In this document: in pieces, positions 19,513 to 28,938 of the stretch
Layout: every line of letters begins with the position of its first letter
Position numbering within the stretch: the stretch's first letter is position 1
Source of the DNA: Hymenobacter lapidiphilus
GTDB lineage: Bacteria; Bacteroidota; Bacteroidia; Cytophagales; Hymenobacteraceae
Length of the DNA: 64,000 nt
Assembly: GCF_003417065.2 (NCBI RefSeq)
Contig: NZ_QVLT01000001.1
Coordinates: 62,001 to 126,000 of the forward strand
Direction: 5' to 3'
Translations under genes and position numbers: made by a program
The notes under the pieces: model-generated
What the model was told of the DNA's origin: nothing
What the model saw: only the letters and a program-made list of their open reading frames with translations
Databases searched by the model: none

Positions 19513-20826
19513 TTACGAAGCGAGAGCAATATTTTGCGAGCGACCCCGGGTCTTGCCAGTCTTCATCATGCTGTCGTAACGACGCATGAGTAAGTAGCTT
19601 TTTACCTGGTTCATAGTGTCAAGCACTACTCCCACCATGATGATAAGCGAAGTACCGCCGTAGAACTGGGCAAAGGGTCCGGTTACGCCGGCAACGGTGG
19701 CTATGGCAGGCAGAATGGCAATGATGGCCAGCGCCACTGCTCCGGGCAACGTAATACGGGTCAGTACTTCATCAATAAATTCCGACGTATCACGGCCAGG
19801 CTTCACACCGGGGATAAACCCGCCACTGCGTTTCAGGTCGTCCGCAATCTGGTTGGGATTGACACTGATAGCCGTGTAAAAGTAAGTAAAGACAACAATG
19901 AGCAGCCCGAACACGACGTTGTACACGACGTGATTGGGCTGGAACCAAGTACCAATCATGGTGGCTGCTTCACTGTCCTTATTCCAAGCCGAAGCTGCAA
20001 TAGCAGGCACGAACATCAGCGACTGAGCAAAAATGATCGGCATTACACCGGCCGCATTCACCTTCATCGGAATGTACTGCCGCTGAGAACTTAGAGAAGC
20101 TGCTCCACCTACTTGCTTTGCGTACTGCACCGGAATCTGCCGCACAGCCTGTGTGAGGATGATAACGGCCATTACGACCAGGAACAGCACAGCCATTTCA
20201 ATCAGAAAAATCAACGACCCACGCATCGAGCGGGCTGTAGCTTCTCCAATCAAAGCACCTGGCAGGCGCGACACAATACCAATCATGATCAGCATCGAAA
20301 TGCCGTTACCGATACCCTTGTCGGTAATTTTCTCTCCCAGCCACATACAGAACAGGGTTCCGGCCGTGACGATAAGAGCCGTCGAAACGGTAAAGAAAAC
20401 GCCCGGATTCATAATGGCTTCAGCATTTATGGTGGCAATAAAGCCAACCGACTGTGCTGCCACAATAGGAATCGTGAGGATACGAGTGTACTGACTGATT
20501 TTATTACGGCCCGACTCTCCTTCCTTCTGCAACTTCTGGAAGTATGGCACTGCAATAGTCAGCAGCTGCAATACAATAGAAGCGGAGATATAAGGCATGA
20601 TACCCAACGCGAAGATGGATGCATGGCTAAAAGCCCCACCCAGCAACGTGTCAAGAATGCCTAAAACACCGCTTTGGCCCTTGTCGAGGCGAGTAGGGTC
20701 GATACCCGGTAGCACCACGAAGGAGCCCAGCCGGTAGATGGCAATGAAAAAAAGCGTATTGAGAATCCGCGTACGCAGATCCTCAATCGCAAATACATTC
20801 TTTATCGACTCGATAAGTTTTTTCAT
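19513..20826 (-). CDS. secY: Preprotein translocase channel subunit SecY
   Basis: The 437-residue protein has ten hydrophobic segments. Family motifs include GSFVVLPGIDPTRL near the first helix, GIMPYISASIVLQLL in the second, GIGNGISMLIMIGI in the fourth, and PGRDTSEFIDEVLTRITLPG before helix eight. It forms the protein-conducting channel with SecE (46910-47104) and SecG. It lies between rplO and map, the standard place in the spc operon. Confidence 0.98.
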   Translation of the reverse strand: MKKLIESIKNVFAIEDLRTRILNTLFFIAIYRLGSFVVLPGIDPTRLDKGQSGVLGILDTLLGGAFSHASIFALGIMPYISASIVLQLLTIAVPYFQKLQKEGESGRNKISQYTRILTIPIVAAQSVGFIATINAEAIMNPGVFFTVSTALIVTAGTLFCMWLGEKITDKGIGNGISMLIMIGIVSRLPGALIGEATARSMRGSLIFLIEMAVLFLVVMAVIILTQAVRQIPVQYAKQVGGAASLSSQRQYIPMKVNAAGVMPIIFAQSLMFVPAIAASAWNKDSEAATMIGTWFQPNHVVYNVVFGLLIVVFTYFYTAISVNPNQIADDLKRSGGFIPGVKPGRDTSEFIDEVLTRITLPGAVALAIIAILPAIATVAGVTGPFAQFYGGTSLIIMVGVVLDTMNQVKSYLLMRRYDSMMKTGKTRGRSQNIALAS

Positions 20827-20840
20827 TGCTGCTTTGATGC

Positions 20841-21284
20841 TTAAAGCGTCACGGCTTTTCCGCCTGCCTTCTCGATGGCCTCAATAGCCGACTTCGAGAA
20901 TGCATGGGCATGTACTTCCAGAGCCTGGGTGACTTCACCCCGGCCTAGAACCTTGATTTTGGCAGTCTTCGAAGCCAAACCGGCATTTACGAAGTAGGCC
21001 ACATCGAAAGTAGTAGCACCATTTTCAGCGAGAGCAGCCAGCACGTCGAGATTGACGGCTTTATACTCTACACGATTGATGTTCTTAAAGCCAAACTTAG
21101 GCACCCGACGCTGCAGGGGCATCTGGCCGCCTTCGAAGCCCGATTTCTTGGAGTAACCCGAGCGGGACTTGGCACCGTTGTGACCACGCGTCGATGTGCC
21201 GCCGCGGCCGGAACCCGTACCACGACCCACGCGCTTTACATTGCGGGTGGAGCCTGTGGCGGGCTGGAGATTGCTGAGATTCAT
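20841..21284 (-). CDS. rplO: 50S ribosomal protein L15
   Basis: The 147-residue protein begins MNLSNLQPATGSTRNVKRVG and has the Gly/Arg-rich stretch GRGTGSGRGGTSTRGHNGAK, EGGQMPLQRRVPKFGF and a C-terminal GGKAVTL. L15 is a late-assembly 23S rRNA binder. It follows rpmD with a 13-base gap. Confidence 0.98.
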   Translation of the reverse strand: MNLSNLQPATGSTRNVKRVGRGTGSGRGGTSTRGHNGAKSRSGYSKKSGFEGGQMPLQRRVPKFGFKNINRVEYKAVNLDVLAALAENGATTFDVAYFVNAGLASKTAKIKVLGRGEVTQALEVHAHAFSKSAIEAIEKAGGKAVTL

Positions 21285-21297
21285 GTTCGGGAAATTC

Positions 21298-21477
21298 CTA
21301 GAGTTCGGTTACTTCCAACAGGTGCTGAACGGCTTTGATCATGCCAGCAATTTCGGTTGTGTTTTCCACAGTCCGGGTGCTGTTCATTTTGCCGAGGCCC
21401 AAGGCCTGCACAGTACGTTTCTGACGCTCGGGGCGGTCAATAACGCTTCTTATGAGTTTGATTTGAATCTGCGCCAT
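21298..21477 (-). CDS. rpmD: 50S ribosomal protein L30
   Basis: A 59-residue frame starts MAQIQIKLIRSVIDRPERQK and continues RTVQALGLGKMNSTRTVENT. This is the bacterial short L30. It lies between rpsE and rplO, six bases after the rpsE stop. Confidence 0.96.
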   Translation of the reverse strand: MAQIQIKLIRSVIDRPERQKRTVQALGLGKMNSTRTVENTTEIAGMIKAVQHLLEVTEL

Positions 21478-21483
21478 CGTTCC

Positions 21484-22092
21484 TTATCCGTTAAAAACTT
21501 GGGCGAGAGTAATACCACGAGCCTGAGCAATTTGCATCGGGTCGCGCATTTTCAGTAGGGCGTCGAAAGTTGCTTTCACCACGTTGTGGGGGTTCGACGA
21601 ACCTTTCGACTTAGCCAGTACATCTTTGATACCAGCGCTTTCGAACACGGCACGCATAGCACCGCCCGCAATTACACCCGTACCAGCGGCGGCTGGCTGA
21701 ACCAGCACAAAACCACCCGAATACTTGCCTTCCATTTTATGAGGAACAGTGTGCTTATAAAGCGGCACTTTCACCAAGTTTTTCTTCGCGTCGTCAATGC
21801 CTTTGGCAATGGCGTCGGTGACTTCGTTGGCTTTGCCGAGGCCGTAGCCTACGGTACCGTTGCCGTCACCTACCACCACAATGGCCGAGAAGCTGAAGCG
21901 ACGACCACCCTTTACCACTTTGGCAACGCGGTTGATAGCTACTACTTTCTCTTTCAGATCAGAATCGCCGGTACGCGAATCATTTTCTTTGTTGCGGTCA
22001 TTGCCGCCGCGACGGTCATTTCCACCACCACGAGGGCTGTTGCCGCCGCGGTCGTTACCGCCACCACGAGGGCCGTTGTTAAATTCTGCCAT
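21484..22092 (-). CDS. rpsE: 30S ribosomal protein S5 with Arg/Gly-rich N-terminal extension
   Basis: Residues from about 45 on are normal S5 ([20 protein letters not shown], double-stranded RNA-binding fold, [39 protein letters not shown]). Residues 1-44 form an extension of RGG/NDR repeats (for example [20 protein letters not shown]), which is probably disordered and RNA-binding. S5 sits by the mRNA entry channel and affects fidelity. A similar RG-rich tail is found on S3, its neighbour in the ribosome. Confidence 0.98.
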   Translation of the reverse strand: MAEFNNGPRGGGNDRGGNSPRGGGNDRRGGNDRNKENDSRTGDSDLKEKVVAINRVAKVVKGGRRFSFSAIVVVGDGNGTVGYGLGKANEVTDAIAKGIDDAKKNLVKVPLYKHTVPHKMEGKYSGGFVLVQPAAAGTGVIAGGAMRAVFESAGIKDVLAKSKGSSNPHNVVKATFDALLKMRDPMQIAQARGITLAQVFNG

Positions 22093-22101
22093 GATGATAG
22101 A

Positions 22102-22452
22102 TTAGAAATTGAGGCCGCCTTCGCGGGCTCCTTCTGCCAATGATTTTACGCGGCCGTGGTAGAGGTAGCCCGAGCGGTCAAATACCACTTTCGAAATTCC
22201 TTTTCCAGTAGCACGGACGGCAAGTTCTTTGCCGACTGCGGCGGCGAGGGCGACTCCGTTGCCCCCTTCCACCGAAACGTGCTTCGAGGAAGCAGACGCC
22301 AGCGTGTGGCCGGTGGTGTCGTCAATAATCTGAGCATAAATGCCCGTATTGCTGCGGAACACCGACAAACGCGGACGCTCGGACGTGCCAGCCACCTTAG
22401 TGCGGATGATGCGCTGGATCCGTTTTCTTCTAGTTGCTTTATCGAAAGCCAT
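22102..22452 (-). CDS. rplR: 50S ribosomal protein L18
   Basis: The 116-residue protein has the basic start [40 protein letters not shown] and the C-terminal [21 protein letters not shown]18 brings 5S rRNA into the large subunit together with L5. It lies nine bases after rplF and nine bases before rpsE. Confidence 0.98.
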   Translation of the reverse strand: MAFDKATRRKRIQRIIRTKVAGTSERPRLSVFRSNTGIYAQIIDDTTGHTLASASSKHVSVEGGNGVALAAAVGKELAVRATGKGISKVVFDRSGYLYHGRVKSLAEGAREGGLNF

Positions 22453-22461
22453 GGTGCGTTA

Positions 22462-23015
22462 TTATTTCGAAGCCGTTTTACCAGCCTTACGACGAATCTG
22501 CTCACCCACGAAACGCACGCCTTTGCCTTTGTAAGGCTCAACTTTGCGCAACGAGCGAATCTTTGCGGCTACCTGGCCCAGCAACTGCTTGTCGATGCTG
22601 GTAAGGGTAACGATGGGGTTTTTGCCTTTTTCGGTAATAGCCGTAGCCGTTACTTCGGCCGGCAGGGCCAGGAAGATGTTGTGCGAGTAGCCCAGCGCCA
22701 GTTCGAGGATAGTACCAGCCATAGTGGCTTTGTAACCTACACCGACTAATTCCAGCTTTTTCTCGAGGCCATTGCTCACGCCATCGATGCGTTGTTGAGC
22801 AGTGAGCGGTAAAGGCCATGCATGGCCTTGTGCCGCTTCTGCTCCGTGGGGCGGGTCACCAGCAACTGGCCTTCCTCAGTAGCCACGTTAATATCGCGGT
22901 CTACAGGAACTACCAGAGTGCCTTTGGGGCCCTTCACGGTTACGTTGTTGTCTTTGCTCACTTCAATCTGCACGTTGTCGGGCAGGCTGATGGGCAGTTT
23001 ACCAATGCGTGACAT
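22462..23015 (-). pseudogene. rplF: rplF, 50S ribosomal protein L6, with a single-base frameshift as sequenced
   Basis: The frame from 23015 starts MSRIGKLPISLPDNVQIEVS and gives a good L6 N-domain through HGLYRSLLNN, then stops early at 22776 after ASMA. The missing part continues in another frame as DGVSNGLEKKLELVGVGYKA to the stop at 22462. Together they span 554 bases; one added base gives 185 codons, exactly a 184-residue L6. The missing base lies near 22788-22794 (gatgc/gttgtt on the plus strand). No slippery heptamer for programmed shifting is seen. L6 is needed for subunit joining, so I expect the gene to be intact in the cell and suspect a sequencing or assembly error. Confidence 0.93.
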
Positions 23016-23035
23016 AGTTTCTGTTTCCTTTCAGA

Positions 23036-23434
23036 TTAGTAAACGTAGCACAGCACTTCGCCGCCCACGTTCTCAGCCTTCGCTTCTTTCTCCGTCATTA
23101 CGCCTTTCGACGTGGAGAGAATAGCGATGCCGAGGCCGCTGAGTACGCGGGGCATGTTGCCAACGTGCGCATATTGGCGCAGGCCAGGCGAGCTCACGCG
23201 CTGCAGCTTAGTAATAGCCGGCACCTTCGTGGTGGGGTTGTACTTGAGGGCGATTTTAATCGTACCCTGCACGGCAGCATCGTCAAAACGGTAGCTCTGA
23301 ATGTAGCCCTTCTTGTAGAGCACTTTCGTAATCTCCTTCTTGATGTTGCTGGCCGGAATCTCCACCACCCGATGGTTTGCCTTTATGGCATTGCGTACCC
23401 GGGTTAGGTAATCGGCAATTGGATCTGTGTTCAT
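23036..23434 (-). CDS. rpsH: 30S ribosomal protein S8
   Basis: The 132-residue protein begins MNTDPIADYLTRVRNAIKAN and ends with the S8 signature (LSTSKGVMTEKEAKAENVGG then EVLCYVY). S8 binds the central domain of 16S rRNA and in many bacteria also represses the spc operon mRNA. It follows rpsN after an unusually long gap of 261 bases that holds hairpins and a possible promoter. Confidence 0.98.
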   Translation of the reverse strand: MNTDPIADYLTRVRNAIKANHRVVEIPASNIKKEITKVLYKKGYIQSYRFDDAAVQGTIKIALKYNPTTKVPAITKLQRVSSPGLRQYAHVGNMPRVLSGLGIAILSTSKGVMTEKEAKAENVGGEVLCYVY

Positions 23435-23472
23435 TCGATTGTAAAAATGAAGCGCCCTTTTTTAGGGAGCCG

Positions 23473-23520
23473 CAAAGATAGGAAAATTTCGCCGCCACGG
23501 AAAGTGGTAGCGAAATTTTC
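23473..23520 (-). promoter_or_regulatory. Hairpin and candidate -7 element between rpsN and rpsH
   Basis: An 11-bp stem (23482-23492 with 23510-23520, gaaaatttcgc) includes an inner ccac/gtgg stem. Next to it the minus strand reads TATCTTTG at 23480-23473, matching TAnnTTTG. No -33 element at the right spacing is visible. Hairpin plus promoter would allow rpsH and downstream genes to be expressed separately from rpsN and upstream genes. Confidence 0.4.
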
Positions 23521-23591
23521 GGTTAAGACTACTCGGCTCGGCTTGTTATAGCTCGGCCAATGGTTTCTTTCGGCAACCTGCCAAATTTTGA

Positions 23592-23689
23592 GTATTGAAT
23601 GGCTGGTAATGAGTAAAGAACTGATGAGCAACTGATCCTAAAAGGACTACTGAACATCATCTACCTACTCACTACCAACAGCCCAATAC
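23592..23689. repeat. Imperfect long inverted repeat between rpsN and rpsH
   Basis: Arms 23592-23615 and 23666-23689 pair over 24 positions, with most mismatches being transitions. The arm is gtattgaatggctggtaatg followed by agta. It shares the gtattg...gagta vocabulary with the repeat at 16521-16586. Confidence 0.55.
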
Positions 23690-23695
23690 CGATAC

Positions 23696-23965
23696 TTACC
23701 AGCTAGACTTGGTTACGCCGGGAATTTTGCCGGCGAGAGCCATTTCACGGAAGCGTACACGGCTGATGCCGAACTTACGCATGTATCCACGAGGACGGCC
23801 ATCTATTTTATCGCGGTTGTGCAAGCGCACTGGCGAAGCATTGCGCGGCAGTTTGTCAAGGCCTTCGTAGTCGCCGGCCGCTTTCAGGGCCTTGCGCTTC
23901 TCGGCGTAACGGGCAACGGTCGCGATACGCTTCCGTTCCCGTGCTTTCATGCTCTCCTTAGCCAT
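23696..23965 (-). CDS. rpsN: 30S ribosomal protein S14, zinc-free type
   Basis: The 89-residue protein starts [20 protein letters not shown] and has [20 protein letters not shown] and [20 protein letters not shown], the long S14 without the CxxC motifs of the zinc form. Its start overlaps the end of rplE by eight bases, which suggests translational coupling. Confidence 0.98.
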   Translation of the reverse strand: MAKESMKARERKRIATVARYAEKRKALKAAGDYEGLDKLPRNASPVRLHNRDKIDGRPRGYMRKFGISRVRFREMALAGKIPGVTKSSW

Positions 23966-24518
23966 TGTTTTCTTTCTTAGCGTTGGCGAATGGCATTCCG
24001 AAGGCCTTGAGCAGCTCGTAGCTCTGCTCGTCGTTTTCGGCCGACGTCACGAAAGTGATGTCCATGCCGGCAATCGACTTGATCTTGTCAATCGAAATTT
24101 CCGGGAAAATGATCTGCTCCTTCACGCCCAGGGTATAATTACCCCGGCCATCGAAGCCCTTGTCGTTGATGCCTTTGAAGTCACGTACCCGAGGCAGTGC
24201 AATAGTCAGCAAACGGTCGAGAAATTCGTACATCTGCTCACCCCGCAGCGTTACGCGGGCGCCAATTGGCATGCCCTCGCGCAACTTGAAGTTCGATACG
24301 GAACGCTTGGCGATAGTTGGAACAGCTTTCTGACCAGTGATGATAGTCAGCTCATCTACGCCATTATCAACCAGCTTTTTATCGGCAACTGCCGCGCCAA
24401 TGCCGCGGTTGATGCAGATTTTGGTGATGCGCGGTACCTGCATAATGCTCTTGAACTGGAATTTCTCCTGGAGCGCGGGTACTACTTCGTTGTTGTATTT
24501 TTCTTTAAAACGAGCCAT
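23958..24518 (-). CDS. rplE: 50S ribosomal protein L5
   Basis: The 186-residue protein has the L5 core: [60 protein letters not shown] and a C-terminal [21 protein letters not shown]5 binds 5S rRNA and contacts S13. It starts 11 bases after the rplX stop and its 3' end overlaps rpsN. Confidence 0.98.
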   Translation of the reverse strand: MARFKEKYNNEVVPALQEKFQFKSIMQVPRITKICINRGIGAAVADKKLVDNGVDELTIITGQKAVPTIAKRSVSNFKLREGMPIGARVTLRGEQMYEFLDRLLTIALPRVRDFKGINDKGFDGRGNYTLGVKEQIIFPEISIDKIKSIAGMDITFVTSAENDEQSYELLKAFGMPFANAKKENNG

Positions 24519-24529
24519 GTCGGAAGCGG

Positions 24530-24790
24530 TTAGGCGTTAGCCGAGTCCACACGCTTCACGTTACTCACGTGAATTGGGGCCTCGATCTTGGTGATGCCGC
24601 CCTGGGGATTCTTCGCACTAGGTTTGTTGTGCTTGGTTGCCAGGTTCAGGCCTTCCACGATGACACGCTGGGTCGAACGGTTAACCGACTTGATGGTGCC
24701 GGTTTTGCCTTTCTCGTCGCCGGCAATCACCAGAACGGTGTCGCCGGTTTTCACGTGCAGTTTCGTAGGCGTTGCTTTTTTCGTTGCCAT
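24530..24790 (-). CDS. rplX: 50S ribosomal protein L24, short C-terminus
   Basis: The 86-residue protein carries the KOW region ([60 protein letters not shown]). It then ends VDSANA, about 20 residues before the usual end of Bacteroidota L24, which continues with a DPKTGK-like segment. The next gene begins 11 bases later, so no room remains for the missing part. L24 initiates large-subunit assembly. The truncation may be a lineage feature or a recent loss. Confidence 0.95.
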   Translation of the reverse strand: MATKKATPTKLHVKTGDTVLVIAGDEKGKTGTIKSVNRSTQRVIVEGLNLATKHNKPSAKNPQGGITKIEAPIHVSNVKRVDSANA

Positions 24791-24792
24791 GA

Positions 24793-25161
24793 TTAGATAA
24801 CTTCAGGAGCCAGCGAAACGATCTTCATGAACTGGCGCTCACGCAGCTCGCGGGCTACAGGGCCGAAGATGCGCGTACCACGCGGTTCGTCGTTATTGTT
24901 GAGCAGCACGGCAGCGTTGTCGTCGAAGCGAATGTAAGAACCATCCTTGCGGCGGACTTCCTTCTTCGTGCGAACAACAACAGCGCGGGAAACCGTGCCT
25001 TTTTTAGCATTGCCGGAGCCAATGGCCGACTTGATCGAAACGACAATCTTGTCGCCTACGCTGGCGTACTTCTTGCCCGTGCCACCGAGGACACGAATGC
25101 AAAGAACTTCTTTGGCGCCGCTGTTATCAGCAACGGTCAGACGGGATTCTTGCTGTATCAT
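24793..25161 (-). CDS. rplN: 50S ribosomal protein L14
   Basis: The 122-residue protein begins [20 protein letters not shown] and has [20 protein letters not shown] and [20 protein letters not shown], ending in APEVI. L14 binds 23S rRNA at the subunit interface. Its ends are within three bases of rpsQ and rplX. Confidence 0.98.
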   Translation of the reverse strand: MIQQESRLTVADNSGAKEVLCIRVLGGTGKKYASVGDKIVVSIKSAIGSGNAKKGTVSRAVVVRTKKEVRRKDGSYIRFDDNAAVLLNNNDEPRGTRIFGPVARELRERQFMKIVSLAPEVI

Positions 25162-25162
25162 C

Positions 25163-25456
25163 TTACTTGGCGCGTTCTAGGATTTCAACCAGTCTCCACC
25201 GCTTCAGCTTGCTGAGGGGGCGAGTGCTCATAATGCGCACCGTGTCGCCTTCGCCGCATTCGTTGTTCTCGTCGTGGGCCATGAATTTGGTCGACTTGGT
25301 AACGAACTTGCCGTAGATCGGGTGCTTCATCTTGCTCTCAACCATTACCGTAATGGACTTGTCCATCTTGGAGGAGGTTACGCGGCCGATGATTTCTTTG
25401 CGCAGGTTCCGCTCAGTGGTGGCGGGAGTGCCCTGCTGTTCTTCGTTGTTTGCCAT
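25163..25456 (-). CDS. rpsQ: 30S ribosomal protein S17
   Basis: The 97-residue protein has an OB-fold with [40 protein letters not shown] and [20 protein letters not shown]. The first 16 residues (Gln/Thr/Glu-rich) are an extension relative to the shorter E. coli protein. S17 is a primary 16S rRNA binder. Confidence 0.98.
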   Translation of the reverse strand: MANNEEQQGTPATTERNLRKEIIGRVTSSKMDKSITVMVESKMKHPIYGKFVTKSTKFMAHDENNECGEGDTVRIMSTRPLSKLKRWRLVEILERAK

Positions 25457-25458
25457 CG

Positions 25459-25674
25459 TTAGTTAGCAGTGTTTGTAGCCTGCTCATTTTCGCGACGCTT
25501 CAACTCAGTCAGCAGACGGGCGACATTTTTGCGGGCTTGCTTCAGACGGAGCGGGTTTTCCAGCGGCGAGATGGCATGCGCAAAGCGCATGGTCTGGCCC
25601 GAGGTCTGCTCGGTCTTCAATTGATTTTTGAGGTCCTCCAAAGAGAGGGCGAGGATATCGGAGTTCTTCATCAT
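25459..25674 (-). CDS. rpmC: 50S ribosomal protein L29
   Basis: The 71-residue, two-helix protein has [40 protein letters not shown] and [11 protein letters not shown]. It sits next to the exit tunnel. The first base of its start codon region overlaps the rplP stop by one base, so the two are coupled. Confidence 0.97.
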   Translation of the reverse strand: MMKNSDILALSLEDLKNQLKTEQTSGQTMRFAHAISPLENPLRLKQARKNVARLLTELKRRENEQATNTAN

Positions 25675-26099
25675 TACTTGCTTTCTACGTAGTCACGACG
25701 AACAACAAACGACGTCCGCACCGGCAGTTTCTGGGCCGCGAGGCGCAGCGACTCCTGAGCTACTTCCAGCGTCACCCCGTCCGATTCGAACATGATGGTA
25801 CCAGGCTTCACGCAGGCTACCCAATATTCGGGCGAACCTTTACCCTTACCCATCCGCACTTCAGCAGGCTTCTTGGTAATAGGCTTGTCGGGAAAAATGC
25901 GGATCCATACTTGACCTTCGCGTTTCATGGCGCGGGTCATGGCGATACGGGCAGCCTCAATCTGGCGAGCCGTAATCCACGCTTGTTCCAGCGACTTGAT
26001 AGCGAACGAACCGAAGTCGATGGAGCTGCCGCGATGGGCTAAGCCATGTATGCGACCCTTTTGCATCTTGCGATACTTGGTCCTTTTCGGTTGTAACAT
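25674..26099 (-). CDS. rplP: 50S ribosomal protein L16
   Basis: The 141-residue protein begins [20 protein letters not shown] and has [40 protein letters not shown] and [20 protein letters not shown], all L16 signatures. L16 organises the A-site tRNA pocket. It follows rpsC by 39 bases. Confidence 0.98.
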   Translation of the reverse strand: MLQPKRTKYRKMQKGRIHGLAHRGSSIDFGSFAIKSLEQAWITARQIEAARIAMTRAMKREGQVWIRIFPDKPITKKPAEVRMGKGKGSPEYWVACVKPGTIMFESDGVTLEVAQESLRLAAQKLPVRTSFVVRRDYVESK

Positions 26100-26138
26100 G
26101 AGATATAATGTCTTAAAATTCGAGAGAAAGGGAGAGGA

Positions 26139-27011
26139 CTAGCGACGCGGTGCGCCACCGCCACGGTTGCCGCCACCGGCACCACCAGCACCTGGGCCAC
26201 CTGGACCCCGACGCTGACCACCGGCAGCTCCGCCGCGGCTATCGCCGCCCCGGTCACCACCACGGCTTTCACCACCCCGGTCGTTGCGGTCGCGACGTGG
26301 GCCACGCTCATTACGCGGACCACGGTCGTTGCGGCTGTCGCCACCCTGGCTACCAGCGGGCTGCTGGTTGGGCGAAAGGTCGGGCTTGCCGAATACCTCG
26401 CCGCGCATGATCCACACCTTGATGCCGATCTTGCCATATACCGTCTGAGCTTCCGACAGTGCGTAGTCGATGTCAGCGCGCAGCGTGTGCAGCGGCGTAC
26501 GACCTTCCTTGTACTGCTCGGAGCGGGCGATTTCAGCACCACCCAAACGGCCACCGCACTGAATCTTGATGCCTTCGGCACCAACACGCATAGCAGCCTG
26601 GATCGACATCTTCATAGCGCGACGGAACGAGATCCGGGCAGCCAGCTGCTGGGCGATGCTCTCGCCGACCAGCTTGGCGTCCAGCTCGGGACGCTTAATC
26701 TCGAAAATGTTGATCTGAACGTCTTTGCCGGTGATCTGCTTCAGCTCGTCCTTGATCTTATCCACTTCGGCGCCGCCTTTACCAATCACCACGCCCGGAC
26801 GGGCCGTGTTGATGGTAATGGTCACACGCTTGAGCGTGCGCTCAATCACGATGCGGCTAATGCCACCCTTCGGAATACGAGCGTTGATGTATTTGCGGAT
26901 CTTCTCGTCTTCAACCAGCTTGTCGGCAAAGTCCTTGCCGCCGTACCAGTTCGAGTCCCATCCTTTGATGATTCCCAGACGGAAGCCAACCGGATTTACT
27001 TTCTGTCCCAT
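26139..27011 (-). CDS. rpsC: 30S ribosomal protein S3 with a 78-residue Arg/Gly-rich tail
   Basis: Residues 1-212 form a normal S3 ([22 protein letters not shown] domain [37 protein letters not shown] and [16 protein letters not shown]). Residues 213-290 are a low-complexity tail made of RGG, DRGG, RNERG and GGPGAGG units, probably disordered and strongly basic. S3 lines the mRNA entry channel together with S4 and S5 and takes part in mRNA unwinding, so the tail lies close to entering mRNA. The tail is coded in a GC-rich repetitive stretch (26142-26376). Confidence 0.98.
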   Translation of the reverse strand: MGQKVNPVGFRLGIIKGWDSNWYGGKDFADKLVEDEKIRKYINARIPKGGISRIVIERTLKRVTITINTARPGVVIGKGGAEVDKIKDELKQITGKDVQINIFEIKRPELDAKLVGESIAQQLAARISFRRAMKMSIQAAMRVGAEGIKIQCGGRLGGAEIARSEQYKEGRTPLHTLRADIDYALSEAQTVYGKIGIKVWIMRGEVFGKPDLSPNQQPAGSQGGDSRNDRGPRNERGPRRDRNDRGGESRGGDRGGDSRGGAAGGQRRGPGGPGAGGAGGGNRGGGAPRR

Positions 27012-27016
27012 AGTGC

Positions 27017-27499
27017 TTATGCGGTGGCTTCTGCCTTGGTTTCAGTTGATTTCTTGGTGCTGCTGCGACGCGAGGCCTTCTTAGGAGCGTTGGCCGAAGC
27101 CTCGGTGTCCTTCGACTCGGCGGCTTGCGTAGCGGCGGCTTTGCTGCCGAGCGGCTCAACCTTCGAGTCGATGATCAGCGTCACGTGATTGCTCCGCTTG
27201 CGGATGCGGTGGCCACGACCCTGGGGGGCGGGGCGCAGACGCTTCAGCATGCGGCCTTCATCCACGAAAATCTCCTTGATGTAGAGATTAGCATCCTCGA
27301 TGCGCTCATCCTCATTCTTGAGCTGCCAGTTGGCCAAGGCCGACAGGAGCAACTTCTCGATTTTGGGGGCACCCGAGTTGGCCTCAAACTTCAGCAGGCC
27401 GAGGGCGCGGGTCACTTTCTGACCACGAACCAGGTTGGCTACCAAGCGCATCTTGCGCGGCGAGGTAGGCACGTTCCGGAGTTTAGCTACTGCTTCCAT
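27017..27499 (-). CDS. rplV: 50S ribosomal protein L22 with C-terminal extension
   Basis: Residues 1-110 form L22 ([60 protein letters not shown]). Residues from about 116 to 160 are an Ala/Lys/Ser/Thr/Glu-rich tail. L22 lines the exit tunnel through its beta-hairpin. It is two bases from rpsS and five from rpsC. Confidence 0.98.
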   Translation of the reverse strand: MEAVAKLRNVPTSPRKMRLVANLVRGQKVTRALGLLKFEANSGAPKIEKLLLSALANWQLKNEDERIEDANLYIKEIFVDEGRMLKRLRPAPQGRGHRIRKRSNHVTLIIDSKVEPLGSKAAATQAAESKDTEASANAPKKASRRSSTKKSTETKAEATA

Positions 27500-27501
27500 A
27501 A

Positions 27502-27780
27502 TTAGCGCTTGCCTTTATCTTTCTTGGCGACGTGGCCGCGGAAGTTACGGGTCGGGGCAAACTCACCGAGCTTGTGTCCTACCATGTTCTCCGTGACATA
27601 CACCGGGATGAACTTATTGCCGTTGTGGACGGCGAACGTGTGGCCAACGAAGTCGGGCGAAATCATCGAGCGGCGAGACCAGGTCTTCACCACCGACTTT
27701 TTGCCGGATTCTTCCATTGCCGTTACTTTCTTCTCGAGCCGGAAGTCAATGTACGGCCCTTTTTTTAGTGAACGTGCCAT
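27502..27780 (-). CDS. rpsS: 30S ribosomal protein S19
   Basis: The 92-residue protein begins [20 protein letters not shown] and contains [20 protein letters not shown] and [20 protein letters not shown], followed by [12 protein letters not shown]19 forms a complex with S13 in the head of the small subunit. It is three bases from rplB. Confidence 0.98.
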   Translation of the reverse strand: MARSLKKGPYIDFRLEKKVTAMEESGKKSVVKTWSRRSMISPDFVGHTFAVHNGNKFIPVYVTENMVGHKLGEFAPTRNFRGHVAKKDKGKR

Positions 27781-27783
27781 TGC

Positions 27784-28611
27784 TTACTTCTTGCCTTTAC
27801 GGTTGACGATGAGCTGCTCGGAGTACTTGTTCTTGTTACGGGTTTTCTGCCCTTTCGAGAAGATACCGTTACGGCTGCGTGGGTGACCACCCGACGACTT
27901 GCCTTCACCACCACCCATTGGGTGATCGACAGGGTTCATGGCTACACCACGAACGCGCGGACGGCGACCCAACCAGCGGTTGCGACCGGCTTTGCCCAAG
28001 CGAACGTTCATATGGTCGCCGTTGGAAACGGTACCAACTGTAGCAATGCAGGTTACGAGAACCATGCGCATTTCGCCAGAAGGCAGCTTCAAAGTAGCAT
28101 ACCTGTCTTCGCGGGCTACGAGCTGGGCGTAGGTGCCGGCCGAACGGGCCATAGCAGCACCAGCACCCGGCTGCAGCTCGATGGCGTGCACGATGGTACC
28201 GAGAGGAATTTCGCGCAGGGGCAGGGCATTGCCTACCTCAGGGGCCACTCCCGTACCCGAAACGATTACCGTACCCACAGCCAGACCGGCCGGAGCAATA
28301 ATATAGCGTTTCTCACCATCGGCGTACTGCAACAGGGCAATACGGGCGGTGCGGTTGGGGTCGTACTCAATCGTCTTCACCGTAGCGGGCACCGAGGCCT
28401 TGTCACGCTTGAAGTCGATGATACGGTAACGGGCTTTGTGTCCGCCGCCAATGTAGCGGTTCGACATTTTACCCGAGTTGTTACGGCCACCGGAGTTTTT
28501 GAGGGGTGCCAACAGCGACTTCTCCGGCGTCGACGCAGTTAGCTCGTCGAAGGCCGGGGCGATGCGGAAGCGCTGACCCGGTGATGTTGGTCTTAGTTTT
28601 TTGAGTGCCAT
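27784..28611 (-). CDS. rplB: 50S ribosomal protein L2
   Basis: The 275-residue protein begins [20 protein letters not shown] and has the C-terminal motif [20 protein letters not shown], which contains the conserved His near the peptidyl-transferase centre. L2 is one of the largest 23S rRNA binders. The length is as expected. It follows rplW by 39 bases. Confidence 0.98.
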   Translation of the reverse strand: MALKKLRPTSPGQRFRIAPAFDELTASTPEKSLLAPLKNSGGRNNSGKMSNRYIGGGHKARYRIIDFKRDKASVPATVKTIEYDPNRTARIALLQYADGEKRYIIAPAGLAVGTVIVSGTGVAPEVGNALPLREIPLGTIVHAIELQPGAGAAMARSAGTYAQLVAREDRYATLKLPSGEMRMVLVTCIATVGTVSNGDHMNVRLGKAGRNRWLGRRPRVRGVAMNPVDHPMGGGEGKSSGGHPRSRNGIFSKGQKTRNKNKYSEQLIVNRKGKK

Positions 28612-28650
28612 TACTCTTGCTTAGGAAAAATTCTTGGCTGAAAGAAAGGC

Positions 28651-28938
28651 TTACAGGCCGCTGTAGAAGTCGATGATGTCGCCTTCTTTCACGGTAACCA
28701 CGGCCTTTTTGCCGTGCGGACGACGGCCCGAGATAGAACCGCCTTTCGTGAACTTCGACTTCACCTTACCAATCGTGCGCATCGTGCTGATGCTGGTGAT
28801 GGTAACGCCATAAAGCTGCTCAATCTCTTTCTTGATCTGCACCTTGTTGGCATCGATGGCTACGTCGAAGGAGTACTGTCCTTTGTCGTTGAGGCTGGTC
28901 GCCTTCTCCGTTACGATGGGTTTTTTCAGAATGCTCAT
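28651..28938 (-). CDS. rplW: 50S ribosomal protein L23
   Basis: The 95-residue protein starts MSILKKPIVTEKATSLNDKG and has FDVAIDANKVQIKKEIEQLY and KFTKGGSISGRRPHGKKAVV. L23 sits at the tunnel exit and docks trigger factor and SRP. Its start overlaps the rplD stop codon by one base. Confidence 0.98.
   Translation of the reverse strand: MSILKKPIVTEKATSLNDKGQYSFDVAIDANKVQIKKEIEQLYGVTITSISTMRTIGKVKSKFTKGGSISGRRPHGKKAVVTVKEGDIIDFYSGL

Noticed and set aside
22776..23015. Short L6 N-domain as an independent small gene
   Set aside because: The second half of L6 follows at once in another frame with exactly one base missing, so a broken single gene is the better explanation.
26142..26376. The S3 tail as a frameshift artefact
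   Set aside because: The RGG repeats continue in frame to a proper stop and resemble the S5 extension, so they look like real coding sequence.
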